The notes under the pieces were generated by a model, which was not told where the DNA came from, ran no database searches, and was given only the letters and a program-made list of their open reading frames with translations. From Verrucomicrobia bacterium S94 (GTDB taxonomy: Bacteria > Verrucomicrobiota > Kiritimatiellia > Kiritimatiellales > Pontiellaceae): a stretch of DNA of 64,000 nt. The position numbers were made by a program, and so were the translations under genes. Shown here one piece after another: positions 1 to 8,105 of the stretch. How positions within the stretch are numbered: position 1 is the stretch's first letter; every line of letters starts with the position of its first letter. The DNA lies in assembly GCA_004299845.1 (NCBI GenBank), contig CP036201.1:3968001-4032000 (forward strand), given 5' to 3'.

Positions 1-125
1 AGATTATGCTGCGCTGCGAGCATACCGTGAAAATGACCAAGCCGATCCGCTATGTGCAAAGCCGGATGCGTTTGCCGAAAGGGGTGGCAGTGAGTATCGA
101 TGTGGATGCGCTGTCACTGCTGTAG
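1..125 (+). CDS. priA: C-terminal end of probable primosomal helicase PriA (partial)
   Basis: An open frame (codons starting at base 3) enters from the left edge and stops with TAG at 123-125, giving 40 residues. The tail ends in VSIDVDALSLL, which resembles the conserved C-terminal strand of PriA, where bacterial homologues end in an IDVxP/IDVD segment. PriA is a replication-restart helicase that loads DnaB at stalled forks. Only the last strand is present, with no helicase or zinc motif, so the call rests on a short match plus the stop position. The frame has no competing stop, so it is very likely the end of a real gene. Confidence 0.5.
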   Translation, partial: IMLRCEHTVKMTKPIRYVQSRMRLPKGVAVSIDVDALSLL

Positions 126-218
126 TTTGCTGTGTTCCATTTTTCAGCGTCTGCCGGAGGCTTTAAAGTTCGAATTTCCGCACCCCGGTTTCCGGCAATG
201 AGTTCACCGGGCTGGCTG

Positions 219-596
219 ATACCAAACGTTAAAACTATCCGGTATAAATTTGATCCCGCGCAGAGGCGCTGAGAACGCAGAGAAATTCAGTCATAAACGG
301 CTCCACACTCTCTGCGCCTTGTAGGTTTCTCCTGACATCATTTGAGCTTTTCCCCTTTCGAGAATGGGAACCATTACTCGTCGGAGAAAAGGGAGGAAAA
401 AAGCTCCTCAGTTAAGTAAGCTCAGGAGCACCAGGGAACCGCCGAGCTTTTGACGAAAAGCTCGGCGGGGTTTCGGAAGAGATCATTCTGCGTCCAGAAT
501 CTGCCGGAGGCAGAGTTCATCGCAGAGCAGGGATCCTCCGAAGCTCTGCGCGGAATAACGCTGTCGTTAAGACCGGAATGTTTTAGTAAATGGTAT
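219..596 (-). repeat. MITE-like dispersed repeat, copy 1 (split by about 230 bp)
   Basis: Read on the minus strand, the segment begins with ATACCATTTACT and ends with ACGTTTGGTAT, like the copies at 39365-39501 and 48627-48777. The two halves (about 537-596 and 219-310) flank roughly 230 bp not present in the other copies. That inserted part is hairpin-rich and contains no gene. The element termini form an imperfect inverted repeat of about 25-30 bases (ATACCA ... TCCGGT at both ends). Confidence 0.7.
439..468. repeat. Perfect 13-bp hairpin with GACG loop
   Basis: Bases 439-451 are exactly complementary to 456-468, with loop GACG at 452-455. It lies inside the extra sequence of repeat copy 1. 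There is no U-tract beyond the stem on either strand, so it is not a standard intrinsic terminator. Confidence 0.75.
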
Positions 597-739
597 GAGT
601 TCGGGTTTTCGGATCGGCTCAGTGATTTTCCACCAGTATGAGCGGCAGGTTTCATAGCTGTCTTTACCGATCTGCTTGGTAAGCGGGTATTTGTTTCATG
701 ACTCAAAATACAGATATATTGGCCATATGGTTGCGGTCT

Positions 740-1654
740 TTATATTCTGCACATCTCTTTGAACTCCGCAACGCGGATTTCGATCTGATCGCGGTCGAGT
801 TCGATGAGCCGTTCCAGGCTGAATTTTTCGACACCGAAGGAGGCGGTGATACTGCCGTATACCATGGCCTGGCGTATACTTTCCTTGTCGGTTTTTCCAG
901 AAGCGCAGAGGGCGCCCATCAGTCCGCCGGCGAAGGTGTCACCCGCTCCGGTGGGATCCTTGAAGCTGTCGAGGGGATAGGCGTGCAACAGGAATGTATC
1001 CTCTTTTGTGAAGAGCATGGATCCGTTTCCGCCCTTTTTGATGAGTACGTATTCAGTGCCTAAATCGAACAGCTTTTTAGCCGCCTGCGTCAGTGCGTGT
1101 TCTCCGGTGAAAAGCTGCGCTTCATACTCATTGAGGGTCAGCATGGTGCATTTGCTGATGACTTTTTCGAGATCGTCTTTGGCAATGTTGATCCACAGAT
1201 CCATGGTGTCGATCAGTACAAATTCGGGTTTTTTGACCTGTTCGAGTACGTGGAGCTGCAGGGCGGGGTGAATATTGCCGAGAAAGAGGTAGGGGGCTTC
1301 TTTGTAACTTTCCGGCAGTTCGGGGGAGAAGGTTTCAAAAACGCCAAGATCGGTGAAGAGCGTGTCGCGGCTGTCCATGTTATCATGGTATTTTCCGCCC
1401 CAGCTGAAGGTTTTACCTTCGACAGTCTGGAGCCCTTCGAGATCGATATTCATGTTACTCCAGGTATCGCGGAATTCCCGGGGAAAATCAGTGCCGACCA
1501 CACCGACCATTCCGGTATGGGAAAAGAAAGAGGCGGCAGCACAGGCATAGCTGACAGAGCCGCCGAGGAGGCCTTTACGTTTTTCTGCGGGGGTTTCGAT
1601 GTCATCGATTCCGATTGAACCGACGATGATGAGGTCAACAGCGGGTTTGGTCAT
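740..1654 (-). CDS. PfkB-family carbohydrate kinase
   Basis: A 304-residue ribokinase-fold enzyme predicted to phosphorylate a sugar or nucleoside with ATP in the cytoplasm; the substrate cannot be read from sequence. The N-terminal GGS segment (about residue 30) and the C-terminal signature DPTGAGDTFAGG, which carries the anion hole and catalytic Asp, are both intact. The frame is open further upstream, but the ATG at 1652-1654 is preceded by GGAG at normal spacing and by the conserved N-terminal strand, so I place the start there. It follows the UbiA/HAD gene by 13 bases and is the last gene of an apparent operon. The link with the prenyltransferase suggests, without proving, supply of a phosphorylated sugar. 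Confidence 0.85.
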   Translation of the reverse strand: MTKPAVDLIIVGSIGIDDIETPAEKRKGLLGGSVSYACAAASFFSHTGMVGVVGTDFPREFRDTWSNMNIDLEGLQTVEGKTFSWGGKYHDNMDSRDTLFTDLGVFETFSPELPESYKEAPYLFLGNIHPALQLHVLEQVKKPEFVLIDTMDLWINIAKDDLEKVISKCTMLTLNEYEAQLFTGEHALTQAAKKLFDLGTEYVLIKKGGNGSMLFTKEDTFLLHAYPLDSFKDPTGAGDTFAGGLMGALCASGKTDKESIRQAMVYGSITASFGVEKFSLERLIELDRDQIEIRVAEFKEMCRI

Positions 1655-1667
1655 ATTTTTCTCCGTA

Positions 1668-3089
1668 TTAAATAGCATAAAGCATAGCGGCCAGGCCGAT
1701 CGAGCCCAGCACGTAGGTCTGGAGATCGCGAGCGGCAAAGGCCAGCGGGTCGTCGTCAATTTCTCCCCGCCAGGCGAGGTGCCAGATGCGGGTAATCCAG
1801 TAGAGGAGCAGTGGGCAGAAAATCCAGAGCAGCTGGGGGGAGGTGTAAAGTTCCGCCACTTTGGCGCTGCCGAGATACATGGTAAACACCAGTACCGAAA
1901 TATAGCCGGCCGAAGAGCCGAACCCGAGCAACAGCGGAAGGTCGTCCACACGGTAACCGCGCTCGCGCATGGCCTGGGCCTCTGCGCCGGCTTCTTTGAT
2001 TTCCCGGAGTTCGGATACCCGCTTCACGATGGCCAGGCTCAGAAAAAGGAAAATGGCAAATTCAATAAACCATCCCGAGGCTGGCGTTCCGGTCGCCACA
2101 GCTCCGGCAAAAATGCGGCACGTAAACAGCAGAGCCAGCGTCAGAACATCGGCGATCGGAACCTGCTTGAGCCGCCAGGAATAAATGGTGGTGATGAGAT
2201 AGTAGGCAATCAGAACATAGACGAAATTCAGAGGAAGCAGCAGGCTGAGCAGCAGGCTGACTGTAACCAGTACGGGGGCCATGAGTGCTCCGGTTGTTAT
2301 TGGAAGATCGCCGGAGGCAAAAGGCCGTTTCCGTTTGCGCGGATGATGCTGGTCGGCACTGAGATCAAACAGATCGTTCAGCAGATAAATTGATGAGGCG
2401 GCCAGGCTGAAGGAAAAAAATGCAATCACTGCCTGGATGACTGCGGAAATATCCGTAAAGCGGTGAGCAAGCAGTATGGGCGTGAAAATCAGGATATTTT
2501 TCAGCCACTGCTGGGGGCGCATCGCTTTGGCCATGCAGTAAAAACAGCCGGGATGGTCCATAAAGATATGATGCGCTTTGACGGCATAGCCCTTCCTGGA
2601 GAGTGGACAGGGGTTGACCAGAATAACTTCAGCGGCGGCATCCCAGATCGGGAAGTCGGAACGGTCGTTTCCGGCATATCCAAAGATCGGAAATCTTTTC
2701 TGTATGGCCTCCAGCTTGTTGTTATGGCGCAGGTTGTTTTCTTCGTTACTGGCAAGGATTTCGTCGAAAATGCCGAGGTATCCGGCGATGGCCCGGGCTG
2801 TACGGTAATTCGAGGCCGTGGCCAGAATAAGTTTCCGACCGTTGCGGTGTTCTTTTCTGAGCCATTCGAGCAACGGACCGTTATAGGGGAGTACGGAAGG
2901 GTCAAGTTCTACACGCTGCATGACCTGATCTTTGAAATACGCCTTGCCCTTGAGCAGCCAGCCGGCAAACCGGAATATACATGCGGGATCCCGGCGGAGC
3001 AGCAGGAACAGCGCCTGATGCAGGGTGTCGAGCTTGACGAGCGTTCCATCAAGGTCGACGCATAACGGAATACTTTGGTCTGAGCTCAT
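1668..3089 (-). CDS. HAD phosphatase fused to UbiA-family prenyltransferase
   Basis: About 473 residues. The N-terminal part (about 1-190) is a HAD-type phosphatase with DLDGTL motif I. The C-terminal part (about 200-473) is an integral-membrane UbiA prenyltransferase with many hydrophobic segments and the Mg-diphosphate motif NDLFD followed by HPRKRKRPFASG. HAD-UbiA fusions of this type are related to enzymes that transfer 5-phosphoribose to a polyprenyl phosphate (mycobacterial Rv3806c family), with the HAD part removing a phosphate. The frame continues upstream to a TTG at 3128 beside the previous stop, but the ATG at 3087-3089 has a GGAAGAG site and begins the conserved domain. The true acceptor and donor are unknown. 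Confidence 0.8.
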   Translation of the reverse strand: MSSDQSIPLCVDLDGTLVKLDTLHQALFLLLRRDPACIFRFAGWLLKGKAYFKDQVMQRVELDPSVLPYNGPLLEWLRKEHRNGRKLILATASNYRTARAIAGYLGIFDEILASNEENNLRHNNKLEAIQKRFPIFGYAGNDRSDFPIWDAAAEVILVNPCPLSRKGYAVKAHHIFMDHPGCFYCMAKAMRPQQWLKNILIFTPILLAHRFTDISAVIQAVIAFFSFSLAASSIYLLNDLFDLSADQHHPRKRKRPFASGDLPITTGALMAPVLVTVSLLLSLLLPLNFVYVLIAYYLITTIYSWRLKQVPIADVLTLALLFTCRIFAGAVATGTPASGWFIEFAIFLFLSLAIVKRVSELREIKEAGAEAQAMRERGYRVDDLPLLLGFGSSAGYISVLVFTMYLGSAKVAELYTSPQLLWIFCPLLLYWITRIWHLAWRGEIDDDPLAFAARDLQTYVLGSIGLAAMLYAI

Positions 3090-3128
3090 ATCTCTTCCAC
3101 ACCCGGGAAAAATGCCGCCCGATTTCAA

Positions 3129-3542
3129 TCATTTGAAATCGTTCCGGCGGTTCACATTAATCTGTATGTAGCCGTTGCGCATGCCGTGCTCCAGCTTTTT
3201 ACGCAACCAAAACCGAATCTGTTGTCGAATAAAGGGAATAAGGAGAGCAAAACCGGCAGTGTCGGTGATGAGTCCGGGCGTCACCAGAAAGGCACCGGCC
3301 AGCAGAATCATGACGCCATCTATCATCTGGGGCGCAGGCAGATTACCCTGCACCATTTCCTGCCGGATTTTAAAAAGAATATTCACGCCCTGGCGTCGCA
3401 CCAGCCATGCGCCGATAACTCCGGTGAGAAAGACCAGCAGAACGGTAGGGACAAAGCCGACTATGCCGTGCAGTTTAATGAGCAGAGCTAGCTCAAGGAC
3501 GGGTAATCCTATGAAAAGGACTAGCAGATAATGCAGCGGCAT
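3129..3542 (-). CDS. fxsA: FxsA-family inner-membrane protein
   Basis: A 137-residue protein with the FxsA pattern: a hydrophobic N-terminus with the family's PVLELALLI stretch, a second membrane segment around 30-50, a conserved WLVRRQG motif, and a third hydrophobic segment near 80-100 followed by a basic tail. E. coli FxsA modulates phage T7 exclusion by F; its general role is unknown. It lies between the SurA/PpiD-like gene (13 bases upstream) and HAD-UbiA (39 bases downstream), so co-transcription is likely. Confidence 0.8.
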   Translation of the reverse strand: MPLHYLLVLFIGLPVLELALLIKLHGIVGFVPTVLLVFLTGVIGAWLVRRQGVNILFKIRQEMVQGNLPAPQMIDGVMILLAGAFLVTPGLITDTAGFALLIPFIRQQIRFWLRKKLEHGMRNGYIQINVNRRNDFK

Positions 3543-3555
3543 AGGCGGGGGTCAA

Positions 3556-5241
3556 TTAGGATTCCGCCGAGTCGGCGGTTTCATTTTTTTTGCTGAGATC
3601 TTCAAAGCCGGCTTCGTCGAGAAGCGATTCCTGCCAGGCCTGGGCGAGGCGGGCCGCTTTTTCCTGACGGATTCCTGCGGCGAGCTGATCGCGCATACCC
3701 GGAAGGGTCTGTTCTTCGTCTGCGGCGGCTCTTTCAGCCACATAGGCCACAATGAACTCATCCACTGTGCTGATCAGGTCCGTGACTGTACCTTTATCAA
3801 GCTGAATGGTGGCACCCATGATTTCACGGCTGAATTGGCCTTCAAGCGGCGAGGAGATGCTGAAAGGTTCCGTCGTCTGGACTTCAAGGTTGAATTTGGA
3901 GGCTGCATCGGCAAATGCGATACCGTTTTTAACGGATTCCTGCAGGTCTTTGTGAATTTCTTCCGCCTTTTCAATATAGGCTTTGTCTGCGGCGGCAATG
4001 CGTGCGGATTCGGTTGCGTCGGCCTCAACCACTTCGAAAGCAGGAAGGAAATCGGACAGTTCCTTCTGGAGAGCCAGTACATAGACGGTATCGCGGCCGG
4101 CAACGACGTCGCTGTAATAACGCGAAGGGGTCAGCTCCCGGGTGAAGGCGGCCTGCGCAAAAGGAGCGGTCGGGTCGATGCCGCGCGGACGGTCGGCCTG
4201 CGCGAATGCCGGCAGGTTTTTCATGATGGTTTTCCCGGCTTTTTCTGCTTCGGCTTCAAAGGTGGTGCTTTCATCGGCGAGTGCCGCCACGAGTTCGTCA
4301 GCGGCACTGACCGCAGCCTGCTGGGCCAGTCCGCGGGTAAGGATCTCGACGATTTCGTCTTTTACCTCTTCGAGCGGGAGGTATTCCGGAACTTCGTTGG
4401 TTGCGGTTTCCGGTTTAATGTAGCGTTGCAGATTCTGTTCGTATACCTGAGCTACCTGCTCATCCGTCACCGAAACAGTGTTGGTGTAGTCGTCGACCTC
4501 GTAGGCTACATAGTGAACGATTCGTTTTTTCGGAAGACGGAATTCGTCGGGATTCTGTTCGTAATACGCTTTGGCGTCATCCTGCGTCACTTCAACGGTA
4601 CCGACCAGGCTGCGCGGCAGAAATGCGTAGTTTACAGTAACCAGATCATTATAAAGGTGGAATGCTTTCAGGATTTCATCATCGGTCACCAGAGCACCCT
4701 GTGCAGCGGAAGCAGCCGCTTTTTCAATCAGTACGTTTTCCGCCATCATCTGTTCAAATCCTTTGGCGGTCATTCCGGCGCGCGGCAGAAAGCCCTGAAC
4801 AAACATGTTGTACATGTTGGGATCATACTGACCGGTTTGCTGGTTCTGGAAAATCGGCTGTGATTTAATCATCTGTATCGTCTGATCGGCGGTGACCGTC
4901 AGGCCCATATCGTCGGCTTTCCTGAGGGTAGCCAGGCGCTGCCAGGCGCGCATACGCACGGCTTCTTCAATTTCGTCGTTCATGCTCAGCGGACGGCCGA
5001 CCATCATGGAATACATGACATAGGTGTTGCGATAGGCCTTCCCATACTCCGCTGCCGTAATATCCTTGCCCCACAGGCGACCGACAACTTCGTTTGCGGC
5101 TTTTTGGGCCTCTTTGGCCCCTGTGCCGGCTTTTCCGCCGGTATATACCATCACAAAGGCCACGCTGATGAAGATCGCGAAGATCAACCATACGGTCCTG
5201 TTATGGATCAGTTTATTAAATTTAGAAATCATCATTGCCAT
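3556..5241 (-). CDS. SurA/PpiD-like membrane-anchored periplasmic chaperone
   Basis: A 561-residue protein with an uncleaved N-terminal membrane anchor (about residues 14-34) followed by a long helical periplasmic region. The order of a SurA_N-like segment (about 60-190), a central acidic region and a C-terminal helical segment resembles PpiD/SurA proteins that assist folding of exported proteins. I do not see a clear parvulin catalytic motif, so chaperone activity is better supported than prolyl isomerase activity. GAGAGAGG sits ahead of the ATG at 5239-5241. It starts the run of minus-strand genes 5241 to 740, which are closely spaced. Confidence 0.7.
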   Translation of the reverse strand: MAMMISKFNKLIHNRTVWLIFAIFISVAFVMVYTGGKAGTGAKEAQKAANEVVGRLWGKDITAAEYGKAYRNTYVMYSMMVGRPLSMNDEIEEAVRMRAWQRLATLRKADDMGLTVTADQTIQMIKSQPIFQNQQTGQYDPNMYNMFVQGFLPRAGMTAKGFEQMMAENVLIEKAAASAAQGALVTDDEILKAFHLYNDLVTVNYAFLPRSLVGTVEVTQDDAKAYYEQNPDEFRLPKKRIVHYVAYEVDDYTNTVSVTDEQVAQVYEQNLQRYIKPETATNEVPEYLPLEEVKDEIVEILTRGLAQQAAVSAADELVAALADESTTFEAEAEKAGKTIMKNLPAFAQADRPRGIDPTAPFAQAAFTRELTPSRYYSDVVAGRDTVYVLALQKELSDFLPAFEVVEADATESARIAAADKAYIEKAEEIHKDLQESVKNGIAFADAASKFNLEVQTTEPFSISSPLEGQFSREIMGATIQLDKGTVTDLISTVDEFIVAYVAERAAADEEQTLPGMRDQLAAGIRQEKAARLAQAWQESLLDEAGFEDLSKKNETADSAES

Positions 5242-5375
5242 GGGTGTACCTCTCTCCTGTCCAGAATGTGTAAAAAGAACCCGCGAACCCTACCGATTGC
5301 GTTTTTCGGGGTCAATCGGTAAGTCACGTGTTTCAACCTGCATGCGTTTCCGTTTTTCAGAGGGCTGTGACGGCC

Positions 5376-6350
5376 TTAAAGAATTTTTAATTTTGGCATA
5401 TCCTGAATGTCGACGGCGCCGAGAACGCGGTTTCTATCATCGACAACAATCAGATCGTCGATGTTGAATTCTTCATAAATATTGAGAATATCGATGGCCA
5501 GCTGATCTTTTTTCAGCGTTTTCGGGTTGGTGGTCATGACTTCATCTACCGGTTTTTCGATCAGGTTCGGTGTTTCGATCAGATGACGCCGCAGGTCGCC
5601 GTCAGTCATGATGCCGGCGAGGGTGTTGTCGGGGTGAACAACGGCCACGCAGCCGGCTTTGGCGCCGGTCATGGCAATCAGTGCCTCCTTCACGGGACTG
5701 CCGACCGGAACAGTGGCGCTGCGTTTTCCGGTACGCATTACATCCTCCACACGAAGGAGGAGGGTACGGCCGATTGCACCGCCGGGGTGGCGCTGGGCAT
5801 AATCTTCCACTTTAAAGCCGCGAGCATCCAGCAGCACCATGGCCATGGCGTCTCCAAGGGCGAGCGTGGCGGTGGTGCTGGTGGTGGGGGCCATGCCGAA
5901 GGGGCAGGCTTCCTTATCCACTTTTACCGAAACAATGATGTCGGCATATTCGCCCAGCGGGGAATGCGGTTGGCCGGTGAGTGCAATGATTTTGACCCCC
6001 ATACGTTTGACCGGCTGAAGAACAGCGATCAGTTCATCCGACGCACCCGAATAGCTCATGGCCAGCACGATATCGCGCTCGGACAGAATGCCGAAGTCGC
6101 CGTGCATGGCTTCGATCGGGTGCATGGCCACAGCCGGGGTGCCGGTACTGGTGAAGGTGGCGGCCATTTTGTTGCCGATGTGCCAGTTTTTCCCGACTCC
6201 ACAGATCACAACTTTGCCGGCACCGTCTTTAATGGTGGCCAGAATGGCGTCGATGGCCTGTACGAATCCATCATCGAGATCCGCCTGTACCCGTTTCATG
6301 CCGTTGAGCTCAATATCAAAAACTTCGCGCGCGCGCTCTAAATAATCCAA
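5376..6350 (-). CDS. kdsD: D-arabinose 5-phosphate isomerase (KpsF/GutQ/KdsD)
   Basis: A 324-residue protein with an N-terminal SIS domain (about 30-175, GVGKNWHIGNK and MHPIEAMHGDFG) and two C-terminal CBS domains (about 205-320). It interconverts ribulose 5-phosphate and arabinose 5-phosphate, the first committed step to Kdo, and so implies an LPS outer membrane. The start codon is TTG at 6348-6350, with GGAGTG at good spacing; the next ATG is 17 codons in and would cut the first conserved helix. Asn replaces Ser in the usual GVGKSG-type motif. Confidence 0.9.
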   Translation of the reverse strand: MDYLERAREVFDIELNGMKRVQADLDDGFVQAIDAILATIKDGAGKVVICGVGKNWHIGNKMAATFTSTGTPAVAMHPIEAMHGDFGILSERDIVLAMSYSGASDELIAVLQPVKRMGVKIIALTGQPHSPLGEYADIIVSVKVDKEACPFGMAPTTSTTATLALGDAMAMVLLDARGFKVEDYAQRHPGGAIGRTLLLRVEDVMRTGKRSATVPVGSPVKEALIAMTGAKAGCVAVVHPDNTLAGIMTDGDLRRHLIETPNLIEKPVDEVMTTNPKTLKKDQLAIDILNIYEEFNIDDLIVVDDRNRVLGAVDIQDMPKLKIL

Positions 6351-6534
6351 CTTTTCACTCCGTTTTCCAATGAATGGAAGTTTTACCCCAGGTTCCGCTG
6401 TACCTGCAAGCCGCAGCTGCGGCTACCTGCCGCTTCGTGAGACGGCTGTTTTCCAACCACTGGAAATTATTGGTTCAAATCGTCGCGGTGCTGGGCTATG
6501 GTTCAGAATAAATTGGAAAAACGGAGTGGAATGG
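6351..6534. other. Divergent intergenic region kdsD/sppA
   Basis: Contains two imperfect inverted motifs of the form TTTCCAA-TGGAA (around 6364-6378 and 6453-6468) separated by a GC-rich repeat of short CTGC units. They are probably intergenic repeat sequence; I see no convincing promoter. Confidence 0.4.
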
Positions 6535-7530
6535 ATGTCGTCGAGTAACGGTGCAAAAGTAGGATTATGGATTGTCATTGCCATTCTGGCGTTGATGCTT
6601 TTTGGGAGTTTTCTGGCGAATGTAGGGCTGACTGCGGCGCTGGTTTCGGGGAAAGGCGGTTCGGCGGATTTTGATCAGCCGCAGGATCAATATCCCGAAT
6701 TCACTGAAGTCTGGTCGTACGGTTATGGGGAAAAAAAAGTGGTCCGGATCGGTCTGCAGGGCGTCATTATGCGCGGCCGGCAGGAGCGTCTGCTGGGCTC
6801 TGATCCGGATATGGTGGAGCAGATTCTGTCCGAAATCCGCGCGGCTACGCTGGATGAAGAGGTGATGGGGATTGTGCTGGAGGTGGATTCGCCTGGGGGC
6901 GGTGTGACCCCCAGTGATGAAATTTATGCAGCGCTCGAAAATTTCAAGCGTGCTGATGAGGAGCGTGTTATTCTGGTTTTTGTTCGCGATCTGTGTGCTT
7001 CGGGTGGATATTATGCGTCCATGGCGGGTGACTATATTATGGCTGAGCCGACTGCCATCGTGGGATCGGTCGGGGTGATTATGCAGACCATGAATATGAA
7101 AGGACTGGGGGACAAGATCGGCCTCAGTTCCGTGACGATTGCGTCCGGAGAAAATAAAGACATGCTCAACCCCTTTGAAGAGGTGAATCCTGAGCATTTG
7201 GCCCTGCTGCAGGAACTGGTTGACTCAATGCAGGATCGTTTTTCTTCGATTGTGATGAGTTCGCGGGGGCTTGAAAATGATGATTTGCTGGATGGACGTG
7301 TCTTCAATGTCGGTCAGGCACTGGAGGAAAATCTGATCGATGGGGTCGGTTATTGGGAGGACGCCGTGGATAAAATGTGCGAACTGCTGGATGTGGATGA
7401 TCTCTATATGGTCCGTTACGTTCGGGAAATGGGGTTCTGGGACAGTCTGTTCGCGTCGAAAACCCCGCATGTCCCCAGCTTTAATGCGACATTGAACCCT
7501 CCCCGTTTTATGTATCTTTGGAAACCCTGA
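6535..7530 (+). CDS. sppA: Signal peptide peptidase SppA, short S49 type
   Basis: A 331-residue serine protease of family S49 that degrades cleaved signal peptides at the inner membrane. An N-terminal membrane anchor (about 10-30) is followed by the protease domain. The nucleophile is Ser156 in CASGGYYAS and the general base is Lys208; the 52-residue spacing equals that of the Bacillus Ser147/Lys199 dyad. The frame is open from 6370, but the ATG at 6535 has GGAG 8 bases upstream and begins right before the membrane anchor, so the longer version is rejected. The LysM lipoprotein follows by 21 bases. Confidence 0.9.
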   Translation: MSSSNGAKVGLWIVIAILALMLFGSFLANVGLTAALVSGKGGSADFDQPQDQYPEFTEVWSYGYGEKKVVRIGLQGVIMRGRQERLLGSDPDMVEQILSEIRAATLDEEVMGIVLEVDSPGGGVTPSDEIYAALENFKRADEERVILVFVRDLCASGGYYASMAGDYIMAEPTAIVGSVGVIMQTMNMKGLGDKIGLSSVTIASGENKDMLNPFEEVNPEHLALLQELVDSMQDRFSSIVMSSRGLENDDLLDGRVFNVGQALEENLIDGVGYWEDAVDKMCELLDVDDLYMVRYVREMGFWDSLFASKTPHVPSFNATLNPPRFMYLWKP

Positions 7531-7551
7531 TTCAATAGGAGTTGTGTGAAA

Positions 7552-8082
7552 ATGAAGAAATCTTTTTTGTTTGTGGTTCCGGCCCTTGCCGTTTTGACCG
7601 GTTGCGAAACGCTTCAGACGCCGCAGCAGCGTCGTGCTGTGCAGGCGCGCGAGCAGGCTGCCGCCCGCCAGACTGAAGAGCGCATGTATCGCATGCAGGG
7701 TACGGTAGAGGCGGTCGAAATGGAAAATGCCCGGCTGATGAAAGAGCTTCAGTCGCTGCGCAGTCAGGTGAATGCGATGAACGGTCAGATCAGCTCGCTC
7801 AACAGTAAAATGAATGCACTGGATGCGCGGCAGAAAAAAGAGATGGCCAATCTTATTCAGGAAGTGAAGGCGCTGTTGCGTAAAACTGCCGCCAGCCATT
7901 CTTCATCTTCCAGCAGTTCCTCCGTGCATCGCGGTCCCGGACGTGAGCATATTGTGGAATCCGGTCACACCCTGTCTGCAATTGCGCAGGCCTACGGAAC
8001 AACGGTTAAGGCCATTAAGCAGGCGAATAATCTGAAATCCGATCAGATCCGGGTCGGCCAGAAGCTGTTTATTCCGGAATAA
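7552..8082 (+). CDS. LysM-domain lipoprotein
   Basis: A 176-residue lipoprotein precursor. The signal peptide ends in a lipobox (LTGC, near residue 19). The mature part has a Gln/Arg-rich coiled coil (about 30-105), a Ser-rich linker (about 115-130) and one C-terminal LysM domain (about 135-176) beginning [13 protein letters not shown], which binds peptidoglycan GlcNAc. It is probably an outer-membrane-anchored wall-binding protein. The ATG at 7552 is preferred over the GTG at 7546 because AGGAG lies about 10 bases upstream of it. It ends 23 bases from the convergent sugar dehydrogenase gene. Confidence 0.85.
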   Translation: MKKSFLFVVPALAVLTGCETLQTPQQRRAVQAREQAAARQTEERMYRMQGTVEAVEMENARLMKELQSLRSQVNAMNGQISSLNSKMNALDARQKKEMANLIQEVKALLRKTAASHSSSSSSSSVHRGPGREHIVESGHTLSAIAQAYGTTVKAIKQANNLKSDQIRVGQKLFIPE

Positions 8083-8105
8083 AAACTACAGCGTTCCGTA
8101 ACGAA

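Larger units (their letters stand above)
126..739. other. Gene-free interval with repeat and hairpins
   Basis: No reading frame here has a ribosome-binding site or a recognisable product; the short frames at 422-706 and 450-641 run through repeat sequence on opposite strands and look accidental. The interval contains the split copy of a dispersed repeat (219-596) and a 13-bp perfect hairpin at 439-468. It separates the plus-strand priA end from the minus-strand operon that terminates at 740. Confidence 0.7.

Noticed and set aside
422-706. A 94-residue minus-strand frame
   Set aside because: It lies over the dispersed repeat and its hairpins, has low-complexity translation and no ribosome-binding site.
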